Shown here one piece after another: positions 1 through 5,749 of a stretch of DNA of 9,693 bases (within the stretch, counting starts at the first letter, position 1; the number at the start of each line of letters is the position of its first letter). This stretch comes from Oscillospiraceae bacterium. GTDB taxonomy: Bacteria; Bacillota; Clostridia; Oscillospirales; Ruminococcaceae. The notes beneath the pieces were generated by a model. The model had not been told where the DNA came from. It ran no database searches and saw only the letters and a list, made by a program, of their open reading frames with translations. A program made the translations under genes and the position numbers. Location: NCBI GenBank assembly GCA_016297165.1, contig JAEDHF010000070.1, positions 1-9,693 of the forward strand, in the 5' to 3' direction.

Positions 1-33
1 ATATCTGCGAAATAATGTACGATAGCTAAACAA

Positions 34-68
34 AACACCTCCAAAGGCTTAATTCCCTTGGAGGTGTT
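34..68 (-). terminator. Intrinsic terminator of the fused acyl-CoA synthetase gene
   Basis: An 11-bp perfect stem, AACACCTCCAA paired with TTGGAGGTGTT, has an inner AGG/CCC extension and a short AT-rich loop. Read on the minus strand it is followed by TTTTGTTT. It begins 11 bases past the stop codon of the gene at 80-2602, which fits simple rho-independent termination of that unit. The stem is symmetrical and could also stop plus-strand transcription, but no plus-strand gene is visible upstream within the window. Confidence 0.85.
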
Positions 69-79
69 ATCATTTTCAA

Positions 80-2602
80 TTACGCTGTAACAATCTTGCT
101 TGCGTCCTGTAAGCCTAAATATTCTACTGCCCATTCACGCATCTTATACTTTAAGATTTTGCCTGCTGCGTTCATGGGGAAGCTATCTACAAAGGCAACA
201 TAACGGGGAACCTTATGCTTTGCCATGTGGTCGAGAACGAACTGCTTGATTTCCTGTTCGGTAGCCTCTTCGCCGGGCTTAAGAACGATACAAGCCATAA
301 TCTCTTCGCCGTAGTCCTTATCGGGAACGCCGATAACCTGGACGTCCTTAACCTTATCGTTGGTATATAAGAATTCTTCGATTTCCTTAGGATAGATATT
401 TTCTCCGCCGCGGATAATCATATCCTTGATACGGCCGGTAATCTTGAAGTTGCCCTCGGGAGTACGTCTTGCGAGGTCGCCGGAATGGAGCCAGCCGTCG
501 CTGTCGATAGCAGCCGCAGTAGCCTCGGGCATCTTATAGTAACCCTTCATAATGTTGTAGCCTCTTGCGCAGAATTCGCCGTCAACATTATCGCCTACCT
601 CTTCGCCTGTTTCGGGGTCAACAATCTTACATTCAACGCCGAAGATAGGACCGCCTACGGTATTTACTCTTGTTTCGATACTGTCGGTAGTTTTACTCAT
701 TGTGGTTGCAGGAGAAGCCTCGGTCTGACCGTAGGTTATACAGATTTCGGTCATGTGCATCTTATTGATAACGTCCTCCATAACCTTAACGGGACAGGGT
801 GAGCCTGCCATAATGCCCGTTCTCATGTGGGAGAAATCGGTGGTGGGGAAGTTTTCGTTTTCGAGCATAGCGATAAACATTGTAGGAACGCCATGGAAGC
901 AGGTTATCTTCTCCTTGGAGATACAAGCAAGTCCCTTTCTGGGGGAGAATGCAGGAATAGGCGACATTGTAACACCGTGAGTAACGCTGGCGGTCATGGC
1001 GAGAACCATACCGAAGCAGTGGAACATGGGCACCTGAATCATCATTCTGTCGTTGGTGGAGAGGTCCATACAGTCGCCGATAGCCTTACCGTTGTTAACT
1101 ACGTTGTAATGAGTAAGCATAACGCCCTTGGGGAAGCCTGTTGTACCGCTGGTGTACTGCATATTTACAACGTCGTCCTTATGGATTCTCTTACGCATAT
1201 CGTCGATTGTCTTTTCGGGAACGCTGTCTGCGAGCGCCATAGCCTCGTCCCAGGTGAAGCAGCCGTCCTGCTTGCTGTCGGTTGTAATAATATTCTTAAG
1301 GAAGGGGAGTCTTGCGCTGTTAAGCTCGCCGGGCTTACAGGTAGCAAGCTCGGGGCAGAGATCCTTCATAATCTGTACATAGTCGGAGTCCTTATAGCCG
1401 TCAACCATAACGAGGGTGTGGGTATCGGACTGCTTTAAGAGGTATTCTGCCTCGTGGATTTTGTAGGCAGTATTTACTGTAACAAGAACTGCGCCGATTG
1501 TGGTACACGCCCAGAAGGTAATATACCAGGCAGGAACGTTAGTAGCCCAGATTGCTACATGGTCGCCCTTCTTAACGCCCATAGCAACAAGAGCACGGGC
1601 AAAGCGGCGAACGTCCTCTCTGAATTCAGGGTAGGTTCTTGTGTAGTCAAGCTCGGTGTAGCGGAAAGCGTACTGCTCGGGGAATTCCTCACAGATTCTG
1701 TCGAGAACGTCGGGGAAGGTCTCGTTGATGATAGTCTCCTTGGGCCAGGGGTAGTAGCCTGTACCGCGGTTGTCTATCTGGAGCTTGCTTCTCTTTGCGG
1801 TAACGTAGGGCTTCATATATTCTGCGAACTGGGGGAATACGACGCCTGCGGAGTATAAGTCCTTCGACCATCTCTTAACCCATTCGAGGGAAATATAGCC
1901 CTCGTAGCCCATCTTTCTTAAGGAAGAAAGCATTTCGTGGATAGGCATATCGCCCTGTCCCATAAGCTTATAAACGGGCTTTCCGTTTTCCATTACGGAG
2001 TCCTTTACGTGGATAAACTTTATATAATCGCCGAGGTTATCTACGGTGGTCTGTCCGTTCTCGTTCATATAGCGGTAGGGGTGGTGCATATCCCATAATG
2101 CGCCTACTGCCTTACTTCCTACCTTATCGAGGAGCTTTCTTAAACGTGCAGTATCTGCGTAAACGCCGTTCGTTTCAACGAGAAGCATAACGCCGTTCTT
2201 TTCCGCTTCTATAGCGGCTTCGCTTAAGGAGGAGGCTACTACCTCGTCGTCAACCTCGCCATCGGGAGCGGGAGTAAGGTCGCCGAGAACTCTGATATAT
2301 GGTGTGGAAAGCTTTTTAGCAAGAGCAATATATGCCTTTATTTCTTCAAGGCTTTCCGCTTTCTTGTCAGCATACTTAAGGCAGCAGCCGCAGGAAAGGC
2401 AGGGAATTTCGATACCGAGCTTAGTAAGCTTTTCGATTGTCTTATCTATTTTTTCGGGAGTAAAGGGGCGGGCCTTAATAGCCTGGAGCTCATCACCAAG
2501 GCCTCTTACCTCAATACCGTTAAAGCCTAAGTCCTTAGCCATTGTGTAGATTTCTGTCCATGAATAATCGGGACAAGCAAGGGTTGAAAAACTGATTTTC
2601 AT
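80..2602 (-). CDS. Fusion protein: sugar-phosphate isomerase-like TIM barrel + AMP-forming acyl-CoA synthetase
   Basis: This 840-residue protein has two domains. Residues 1 to about 268 resemble the xylose isomerase-like TIM barrel (AP endonuclease 2 / sugar phosphate isomerase-epimerase family). The expected metal-ligand pattern is visible as E143 (VETNG), D171 (LWDMHHP), H198 (FIHVKD) and E240 (SLEW). Residues about 285-840 form a full acyl-CoA synthetase of the fatty-acid/medium-chain type. It has the ATP loop YTSGTTGFPKG (483-493), YGQTEASP (624-631), GWLHSGDL (703-710), the hinge GRIKDMIIRGGENIYPKE (723-740) and the catalytic lysine K815 in NAAGKILK. This half should activate a carboxylic acid to its CoA thioester using ATP. 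The acid and the reaction of the barrel are unknown. The start at 2602 has AAAGGA about ten bases upstream, and I see no good internal start for a separate ligase. A T-box leader and a strong promoter precede the gene, which appears monocistronic. The domain calls are firm; the combined function is not. Confidence 0.88.
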   Translation of the reverse strand: MKISFSTLACPDYSWTEIYTMAKDLGFNGIEVRGLGDELQAIKARPFTPEKIDKTIEKLTKLGIEIPCLSCGCCLKYADKKAESLEEIKAYIALAKKLSTPYIRVLGDLTPAPDGEVDDEVVASSLSEAAIEAEKNGVMLLVETNGVYADTARLRKLLDKVGSKAVGALWDMHHPYRYMNENGQTTVDNLGDYIKFIHVKDSVMENGKPVYKLMGQGDMPIHEMLSSLRKMGYEGYISLEWVKRWSKDLYSAGVVFPQFAEYMKPYVTAKRSKLQIDNRGTGYYPWPKETIINETFPDVLDRICEEFPEQYAFRYTELDYTRTYPEFREDVRRFARALVAMGVKKGDHVAIWATNVPAWYITFWACTTIGAVLVTVNTAYKIHEAEYLLKQSDTHTLVMVDGYKDSDYVQIMKDLCPELATCKPGELNSARLPFLKNIITTDSKQDGCFTWDEAMALADSVPEKTIDDMRKRIHKDDVVNMQYTSGTTGFPKGVMLTHYNVVNNGKAIGDCMDLSTNDRMMIQVPMFHCFGMVLAMTASVTHGVTMSPIPAFSPRKGLACISKEKITCFHGVPTMFIAMLENENFPTTDFSHMRTGIMAGSPCPVKVMEDVINKMHMTEICITYGQTEASPATTMSKTTDSIETRVNTVGGPIFGVECKIVDPETGEEVGDNVDGEFCARGYNIMKGYYKMPEATAAAIDSDGWLHSGDLARRTPEGNFKITGRIKDMIIRGGENIYPKEIEEFLYTNDKVKDVQVIGVPDKDYGEEIMACIVLKPGEEATEQEIKQFVLDHMAKHKVPRYVAFVDSFPMNAAGKILKYKMREWAVEYLGLQDASKIVTA

Positions 2603-2643
2603 TTTCTGATGTTCCTTTCTCTTTAAAACTTTAAGCGGATAAC

Positions 2644-2696
2644 AAAAAACCCCTTCGTCTCATGTTATCCTATTATGATAACTAAAGAGACGAAAG
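2644..2696 (-). terminator. Regulated terminator of the T-box before the acyl-CoA synthetase fusion
   Basis: On the minus strand CTTTCGTCTC pairs with GAGACGAAGG, and an inner GTTATC/GATAAC stem lengthens the hairpin. GGTTTTTT follows. The 5' arm overlaps the CTCTTT that the antiterminator needs, so the two structures exclude each other. This is the expected off-switch of the riboswitch when the cognate tRNA is charged. Confidence 0.88.
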
Positions 2697-2932
2697 AGTT
2701 ATAATTCATATATTCTTCCGCGGTACCACTCTTTTTCATCTGATAAGATGCACTTTAAGCGCCAGCACGCTCTTACTCTGTTACGGGAGTTCCCGTCTGA
2801 ATCTACTCCGATAAGTTTCGATGCAGCAGCTCCACAGTGAGTTCAGCAGAAGCGTTCCCATGTCTTGCACCAACCGACATTTCTCTGTAAGGACTATCTG
2901 TCTGCCTAATATTCTGCTTCACAGCGTTTATA
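2644..2932 (-). promoter_or_regulatory. T-box riboswitch leader, tRNA specificity uncertain (leucine CUC best candidate)
   Basis: The leader of about 290 nt carries the conserved T-box AGAGTGGTACCGCGG (2718-2732). AAAGAG (2729-2734) pairs with CTCTTT (2693-2698) to form the antiterminator, and CTCTTT is also part of the terminator stem. Upstream are AGAGA, an apical GGTTGGTG element, and a stem I formed by AGCAGAA with TTCTGCT (5' strand at 2912-2918). Directly after that helix comes GAA-CUC-A (2838-2844), in the same relative place as AAA-UGG-A in the neighbouring Trp T-box. This makes CUC (Leu) the best specifier candidate. The bulge UGGU should pair with a tRNA whose discriminator is A73, which suits tRNA-Leu and argues against Trp, Ser or Asn. 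The helix below the specifier loop is not clear, so threonine (ACU) or another A73 tRNA remains possible. That this is a T-box is near certain. Confidence 0.93.
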
Positions 2933-2938
2933 TACTAG

Positions 2939-2967
2939 ATTATACCACGAAAACAAGTGCTTGTCAA
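2939..2967 (-). promoter_or_regulatory. Sigma-A promoter of the T-box/acyl-CoA synthetase unit
   Basis: A perfect TTGACA (2962-2967) and a perfect TATAAT (2939-2944) are separated by exactly 17 bases on the minus strand. Transcription would start near 2932, just upstream of stem I of the T-box leader. Such a strong promoter fits a unit controlled mainly by transcription attenuation. Confidence 0.92.
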
Positions 2968-2968
2968 T

Positions 2969-2998
2969 AGTAAAAAACAAATATTTTTAATTTTTACT
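2969..2998 (-). repeat. AT-rich inverted repeat between trpB and the next promoter
   Basis: AGTAAAAA (2991-2998 read on the minus strand) pairs with TTTTTACT (2969-2976) around a 14-base AT-only loop apart from one G. It lies 41 bases past the trpB stop and one base before the next -35 box. It could be a weak terminator for trpB or simply AT-rich upstream promoter DNA. No stronger trpB terminator is visible. Confidence 0.4.
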
Positions 2999-3038
2999 GT
3001 TGTACGAAAGGAAATGTGGGTAATAGGAGATCTTACCG

Positions 3039-4259
3039 TTATCTGATGCCGTAGTGCTCTATTACATAATCCATATCCTTATCCCCTCTGCCCGAGAGGT
3101 TAATAAGTACGGAGCCGTGCTCCATAGTTTTAGCCAGCTTCATACCGTAGGCTACAGCGTGAGAGCTTTCGATTGCAGGGATAATGCCCTCTAAACGGGA
3201 AAGCTTAAAGAAAGCGTCAATAGTTTCCTCGTCGTCGATTACGTCATACTTTACTCTGCCTAAATCACGGAGGAAGGCGTGCTCGGGACCGGAGGAGGGG
3301 TAGTCAAGACCGCTGGCTACCGAATAAACGGGAGCCGGCTCGCCCTTTTCGTCCTTAAGCATAATGCTGTTGAAGCCATGCATAACGCCCTCCTCGCCAT
3401 AGGTAAGGCTTGCGGCATGGTCGCCGATTTTCGGACCTCTGCCCAGTGGCTCAATTCCGTAGATATCAACAGGGTCGTTAAGGAAGGCGGAGAAAAGTCC
3501 TGCCGCATTTGAGCCGCCGCCAACACAGGCTACTATAGCGTCGGGAAGATGACCCGTCATTTCAACAAACTGCTCTCTTGCTTCAATACCCACAATACTC
3601 TGGAAATCCCTTACCATCATAGGGAAGGGGTGAGGGCCGAGAGCGGAGCCGATACAGTAGATACAGTCCTTATATTCCTTGCTGTATGCCTCGAAAGCGG
3701 CGTCAACGGCTTCCTTAAGGGTCTGTAAGCCGTGGGTAACCTCGATTACGTTAGCGCCGAGGATTTTCATTCTTGCTACGTTGGGAGCCTGCTTCTTTAT
3801 ATCAACTGCCCCCATATAGATATCGCATTCAAGACCGAAATATGCCGCCGCAGTAGCGAGAGCCACGCCATGCTGACCTGCACCTGTTTCGGCGATAACC
3901 TTTTTCTTGCCCATATACTTTGCGAGAAGAGCTTCGCCCATGCAGTGGTTAAGCTTATGAGCGCCCGAATGATTAAGGTCCTCTCTCTTTGCGTAAAGCT
4001 GAACCCTACCGCCTAAAGCGTCGGAAAGTCGTTCAAGGTGAGATACCGGGGTAGGTCTGCCCTGAAATTCCTTTCTTATTCTTCTTAGCTCTGCGATAAA
4101 CTTTCTTGACTGGCAGATTGAGTAGTAGGCGTCGGTAATTTCCGCCATAGCGGCTTTAAGCTTATCGTCGATATAAACTCCGCCGTATTTACCGAAATAG
4201 CCGTTCTTGTCGGGGTAGTGTCTGAAATAGGTGTCGAAGTCAATGCCGTTGAAATTCAT
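3039..4259 (-). CDS. trpB: Tryptophan synthase beta chain (TrpB), stand-alone
   Basis: This 406-residue PLP enzyme joins indole and L-serine to make L-tryptophan, normally with TrpA supplying indole. The length matches the main TrpB class. Catalytic features are intact: the PLP lysine K102 in GAHKLNH, the active-site glutamate E124 in AETGAGQHG, the phosphate-binding loop GGGSN (247-251), the LSGRGDKD segment (388-395) with S389, and D319 in SGLDYPSSGP. I place the start at 4259 (MNFNG) because GGAGG sits 8 bases before it. The longer frame from 4292 has no such site and adds 11 atypical residues. No trpA or other trp gene adjoins it. A Trp T-box precedes it, so it should be expressed when tRNA-Trp is uncharged. 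The lone gene may allow use of environmental indole, or trpA may lie elsewhere in the genome. Confidence 0.95.
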   Translation of the reverse strand: MNFNGIDFDTYFRHYPDKNGYFGKYGGVYIDDKLKAAMAEITDAYYSICQSRKFIAELRRIRKEFQGRPTPVSHLERLSDALGGRVQLYAKREDLNHSGAHKLNHCMGEALLAKYMGKKKVIAETGAGQHGVALATAAAYFGLECDIYMGAVDIKKQAPNVARMKILGANVIEVTHGLQTLKEAVDAAFEAYSKEYKDCIYCIGSALGPHPFPMMVRDFQSIVGIEAREQFVEMTGHLPDAIVACVGGGSNAAGLFSAFLNDPVDIYGIEPLGRGPKIGDHAASLTYGEEGVMHGFNSIMLKDEKGEPAPVYSVASGLDYPSSGPEHAFLRDLGRVKYDVIDDEETIDAFFKLSRLEGIIPAIESSHAVAYGMKLAKTMEHGSVLINLSGRGDKDMDYVIEHYGIR

Positions 4260-4309
4260 AATATCGTCCTCCTTAAGATGTTGTTCTGGCATTTCTGCCT
4301 ACGGTAACA

Positions 4310-4340
4310 TTCTGTCAGAAACGAAAAGCCCCTGACAGAA
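4310..4340 (-). other. Second hairpin overlapping the Trp T-box terminator
   Basis: On the minus strand TTCTGTCAG (4332-4340) pairs perfectly over 9 bp with CTGACAGAA (4310-4318) around a 13-base loop. The 5' arm of this hairpin is part of the 3' arm of the terminator stem at 4328-4361, so both cannot form together. It can only form once polymerase has passed the terminator. It could shape the 5' end of read-through mRNA, or it could be a chance or duplicated arm. Confidence 0.5.
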
Positions 4341-4361
4341 CAAAAAAGCTCTGTCAGGGGC
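4324..4361 (-). terminator. Regulated terminator of the Trp T-box
   Basis: GCCCCTGACAG pairs with CTGTCAGGGGC (11 bp) around a T-rich loop, followed on the minus strand by TTTTCGTTT. The upstream arm contains CCCTGA, which also pairs with TCAGGG in the antiterminator. The two states are therefore mutually exclusive. Confidence 0.9.
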
Positions 4362-4609
4362 GAATAAAATCCGCGGTGCCACCCTGATTCATAGCGGTGA
4401 AGCTATGCACTTAGCGAGATACCTACATATCCCCGACCTTTTACGCAGGTCCTACGTCGCAGAATACTCTGCATGGCTTTCTGCCAGGCATTTGACTGCG
4501 CCCTCGGCGGTCCATTTGATAATCCGTGTTTACCTCTTCACAGCAACGAGGCTCTCTGTGAAACCGTAACTACCTTTATCTCCGCTTCAACGGTTTAGAA
4601 TATTCAGTT
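4324..4609 (-). promoter_or_regulatory. Tryptophan-specific T-box riboswitch leader of trpB
   Basis: The conserved element GGGTGGCACCGCGG lies at 4371-4384. TCAGGG (4382-4387) and CCCTGA (4354-4359) make the antiterminator, competing with the terminator at 4328-4361. In stem I, GATAA/TTATC and GCGG/CCGC flank a loop that reads AAA-UGG-A, putting the specifier UGG (Trp) at 4512-4514. The antiterminator bulge UGGC expects a G73 discriminator, as bacterial tRNA-Trp has. AGAGAG and the apical GTTGCTGTG region are also present. Uncharged tRNA-Trp should stabilise the antiterminator and permit transcription of trpB. Confidence 0.96.
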
Positions 4610-4615
4610 TTTATC

Positions 4616-4644
4616 AATATAGCATATCGAAAGCGTTTTGTCAA
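4616..4644 (-). promoter_or_regulatory. Sigma-A promoter of the Trp T-box/trpB unit
   Basis: TTGACA (4639-4644) and TATATT (4616-4621) on the minus strand are separated by 17 bases. The -35 box begins 20 bases after the stop codon of the bile salt hydrolase gene, so trpB has its own promoter close behind its neighbour. Confidence 0.9.
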
Positions 4645-4651
4645 CATTTTT

Positions 4652-4667
4652 CTGAAAATTTTTTCAG
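4652..4667 (-). repeat. Perfect AT-rich palindrome at the end of the bile salt hydrolase gene
   Basis: CTGAAAA and TTTTCAG form a 7-bp inverted repeat with a 2-base centre. It overlaps the stop codon of the bile salt hydrolase gene and lies 7 bases upstream of the trpB -35 box. It lacks a U-run on the minus strand, so it is a poor terminator. It could be a protein-binding site or chance. Confidence 0.4.
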
Positions 4668-5638
4668 TTCATATAGTTAATCTGTTCCGTAGAAATCATA
4701 TTGTAGCGATAAAGACAGTCCTTATCAAGGTCAGCCCTATGCATATCCACAGCGGAAATCTGATGATTGTTATAGGTGGTATAGTAGTAAATCCCCTTAT
4801 CCGCATTACAGCAGGAGGTGTAAAGGGTAATCTCATATTCTTTTTCCGAAAGCTGACAGCAGCCCCGCTGCTGGTCAACGGAGCCTAAGATATGGAAGAA
4901 CTGGCTTACGCTTTCGGCTTCACCCTCTCCCGAAAGGGAATTTTCCTTAACGAAGGCTACTCTTACGAAGCGTGACTGTGAGGAAAGGTCTCCGGGCAGT
5001 CCCATACCGCCCATACCTCGGCTGTACTCCTTAAGCTCAAGATTGTCCGAGAAGGTATTTTCCCTTCCCGAGGGGCTTAAATGTCGGTAATTGTTGAGGT
5101 TGAAAAGTTGGATATCGAAGGGCGGATTGTTGGTAAGAACACCTACGGGGTTATCGTAGATTTTAAGCCCGTCCCTTACGGCTTCGAGGGTGATGCTGCC
5201 CGTCTTATCGGAAATAAGCCAATGGAGCTTTGCTACGGGGAGCTTATCGTTAAAGGGCGTATCGGTTATGTTGATATTATTAAGAAGGCTTTTCGCTTCG
5301 GCTAAGCTGCTGCACTTCGAAAGTATCCACGGGATAAGCTCAAACTGGGCGATATTGTCCTTTCCTTCGGTACTCTTTCCGTAAAAGGCATTTCTCACGA
5401 AGTTAAGCCCTGCCACACCGAGCCCCTTTTCGTTAACCGCCTCGTAATAAAGGGGAATCCCGTCGATAACACAGGCTGCCCCGATAAAGGCATAATGGGA
5501 GAGGATTTCTCCTGCCTCACGGAAGCGGAAGGGGAAATTACGAGGGGTAATAACTACCTCGTCGCCGTAGGAGAACTCGTAATCGAGAGTCCTTCCGAAA
5601 TAAAAATCCTTTGTCTTATAGGTTGCCGCTGTACACAT
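4664..5638 (-). CDS. bsh: Bile salt hydrolase (choloylglycine hydrolase family)
   Basis: This 324-residue Ntn-hydrolase removes glycine or taurine from conjugated bile acids. Its length and end-to-end pattern match clostridial conjugated bile acid hydrolase. The catalytic set is complete: C2, exposed as N-terminal nucleophile after loss of Met1; R16 and D19 in FGRTLDYE; N79 in GVAGLNF; N170 in GVLTNNP; and R223 in SRFVRVAF. Asn at position 79 (the Asn82 equivalent) favours bile salt hydrolase over penicillin V acylase, where Tyr is usual. There is no signal peptide, as expected for a cytoplasmic enzyme. The start at 5638 is fixed by Cys2 and by GGAG seven bases upstream. The gene follows the chemoreceptor terminator and precedes the trpB promoter, so it is probably a single-gene unit. 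Whether it prefers glyco- or tauro-conjugates cannot be read here. Confidence 0.95.
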   Translation of the reverse strand: MCTAATYKTKDFYFGRTLDYEFSYGDEVVITPRNFPFRFREAGEILSHYAFIGAACVIDGIPLYYEAVNEKGLGVAGLNFVRNAFYGKSTEGKDNIAQFELIPWILSKCSSLAEAKSLLNNINITDTPFNDKLPVAKLHWLISDKTGSITLEAVRDGLKIYDNPVGVLTNNPPFDIQLFNLNNYRHLSPSGRENTFSDNLELKEYSRGMGGMGLPGDLSSQSRFVRVAFVKENSLSGEGEAESVSQFFHILGSVDQQRGCCQLSEKEYEITLYTSCCNADKGIYYYTTYNNHQISAVDMHRADLDKDCLYRYNMISTEQINYMN

Positions 5639-5672
5639 AAAATCGCTCCTTTTTCTATAAATTTGTGCAGTC

Positions 5673-5709
5673 GGGCGGATAATATACGCCCTTATGAAAA
5701 ACAGGGCAA
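5673..5709 (-). promoter_or_regulatory. Candidate promoter and operator of the bile salt hydrolase gene
   Basis: On the minus strand TTGCCC (5704-5709) and TATATT (5681-5686) are 17 bases apart. The -35 lies inside the 3' arm of the chemoreceptor terminator. The inverted repeat GGGCG/CGCCC (5673-5677 and 5687-5691) brackets the -10 box, as an operator would. The -35 match is only moderate, and the repeat arms are short. Confidence 0.45.
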
Positions 5710-5737
5710 TATCCCATTGTCGGAATGAGATATTGCC
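5697..5737 (-). terminator. Intrinsic terminator of the chemoreceptor gene
   Basis: GGCAATATC pairs perfectly with GATATTGCC, an inner CATT/AATG stem extends the hairpin, and CTGTTTTTC follows on the minus strand. It begins 13 bases past the stop codon of the gene at 5750-7729 and should separate it from the bile salt hydrolase gene. Confidence 0.88.
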
Positions 5738-5749
5738 GTCATAATATGC

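Noticed and set aside
485..1858. Several plus-strand open frames opposite the acyl-CoA synthetase gene, the longest about 203 codons at 827-1438
   Set aside because: They lie wholly inside a well-supported minus-strand gene, have low-complexity, family-less translations, and lack convincing ribosome sites. They are antisense shadows.
2832..2837. UGG next to the specifier region of the first T-box as a tryptophan specifier
   Set aside because: It is followed by A but lies 5 bases beyond the expected loop position. The bulge UGGU predicts A73, whereas bacterial tRNA-Trp has G73 and the true Trp T-box here has UGGC.
4260..4292. A longer TrpB start at 4292 adding 11 residues
   Set aside because: The GGAGG at 4268-4272 lies inside this extension and is ideally spaced for the ATG at 4259. 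TrpB proteins also start near the MNFNG position.
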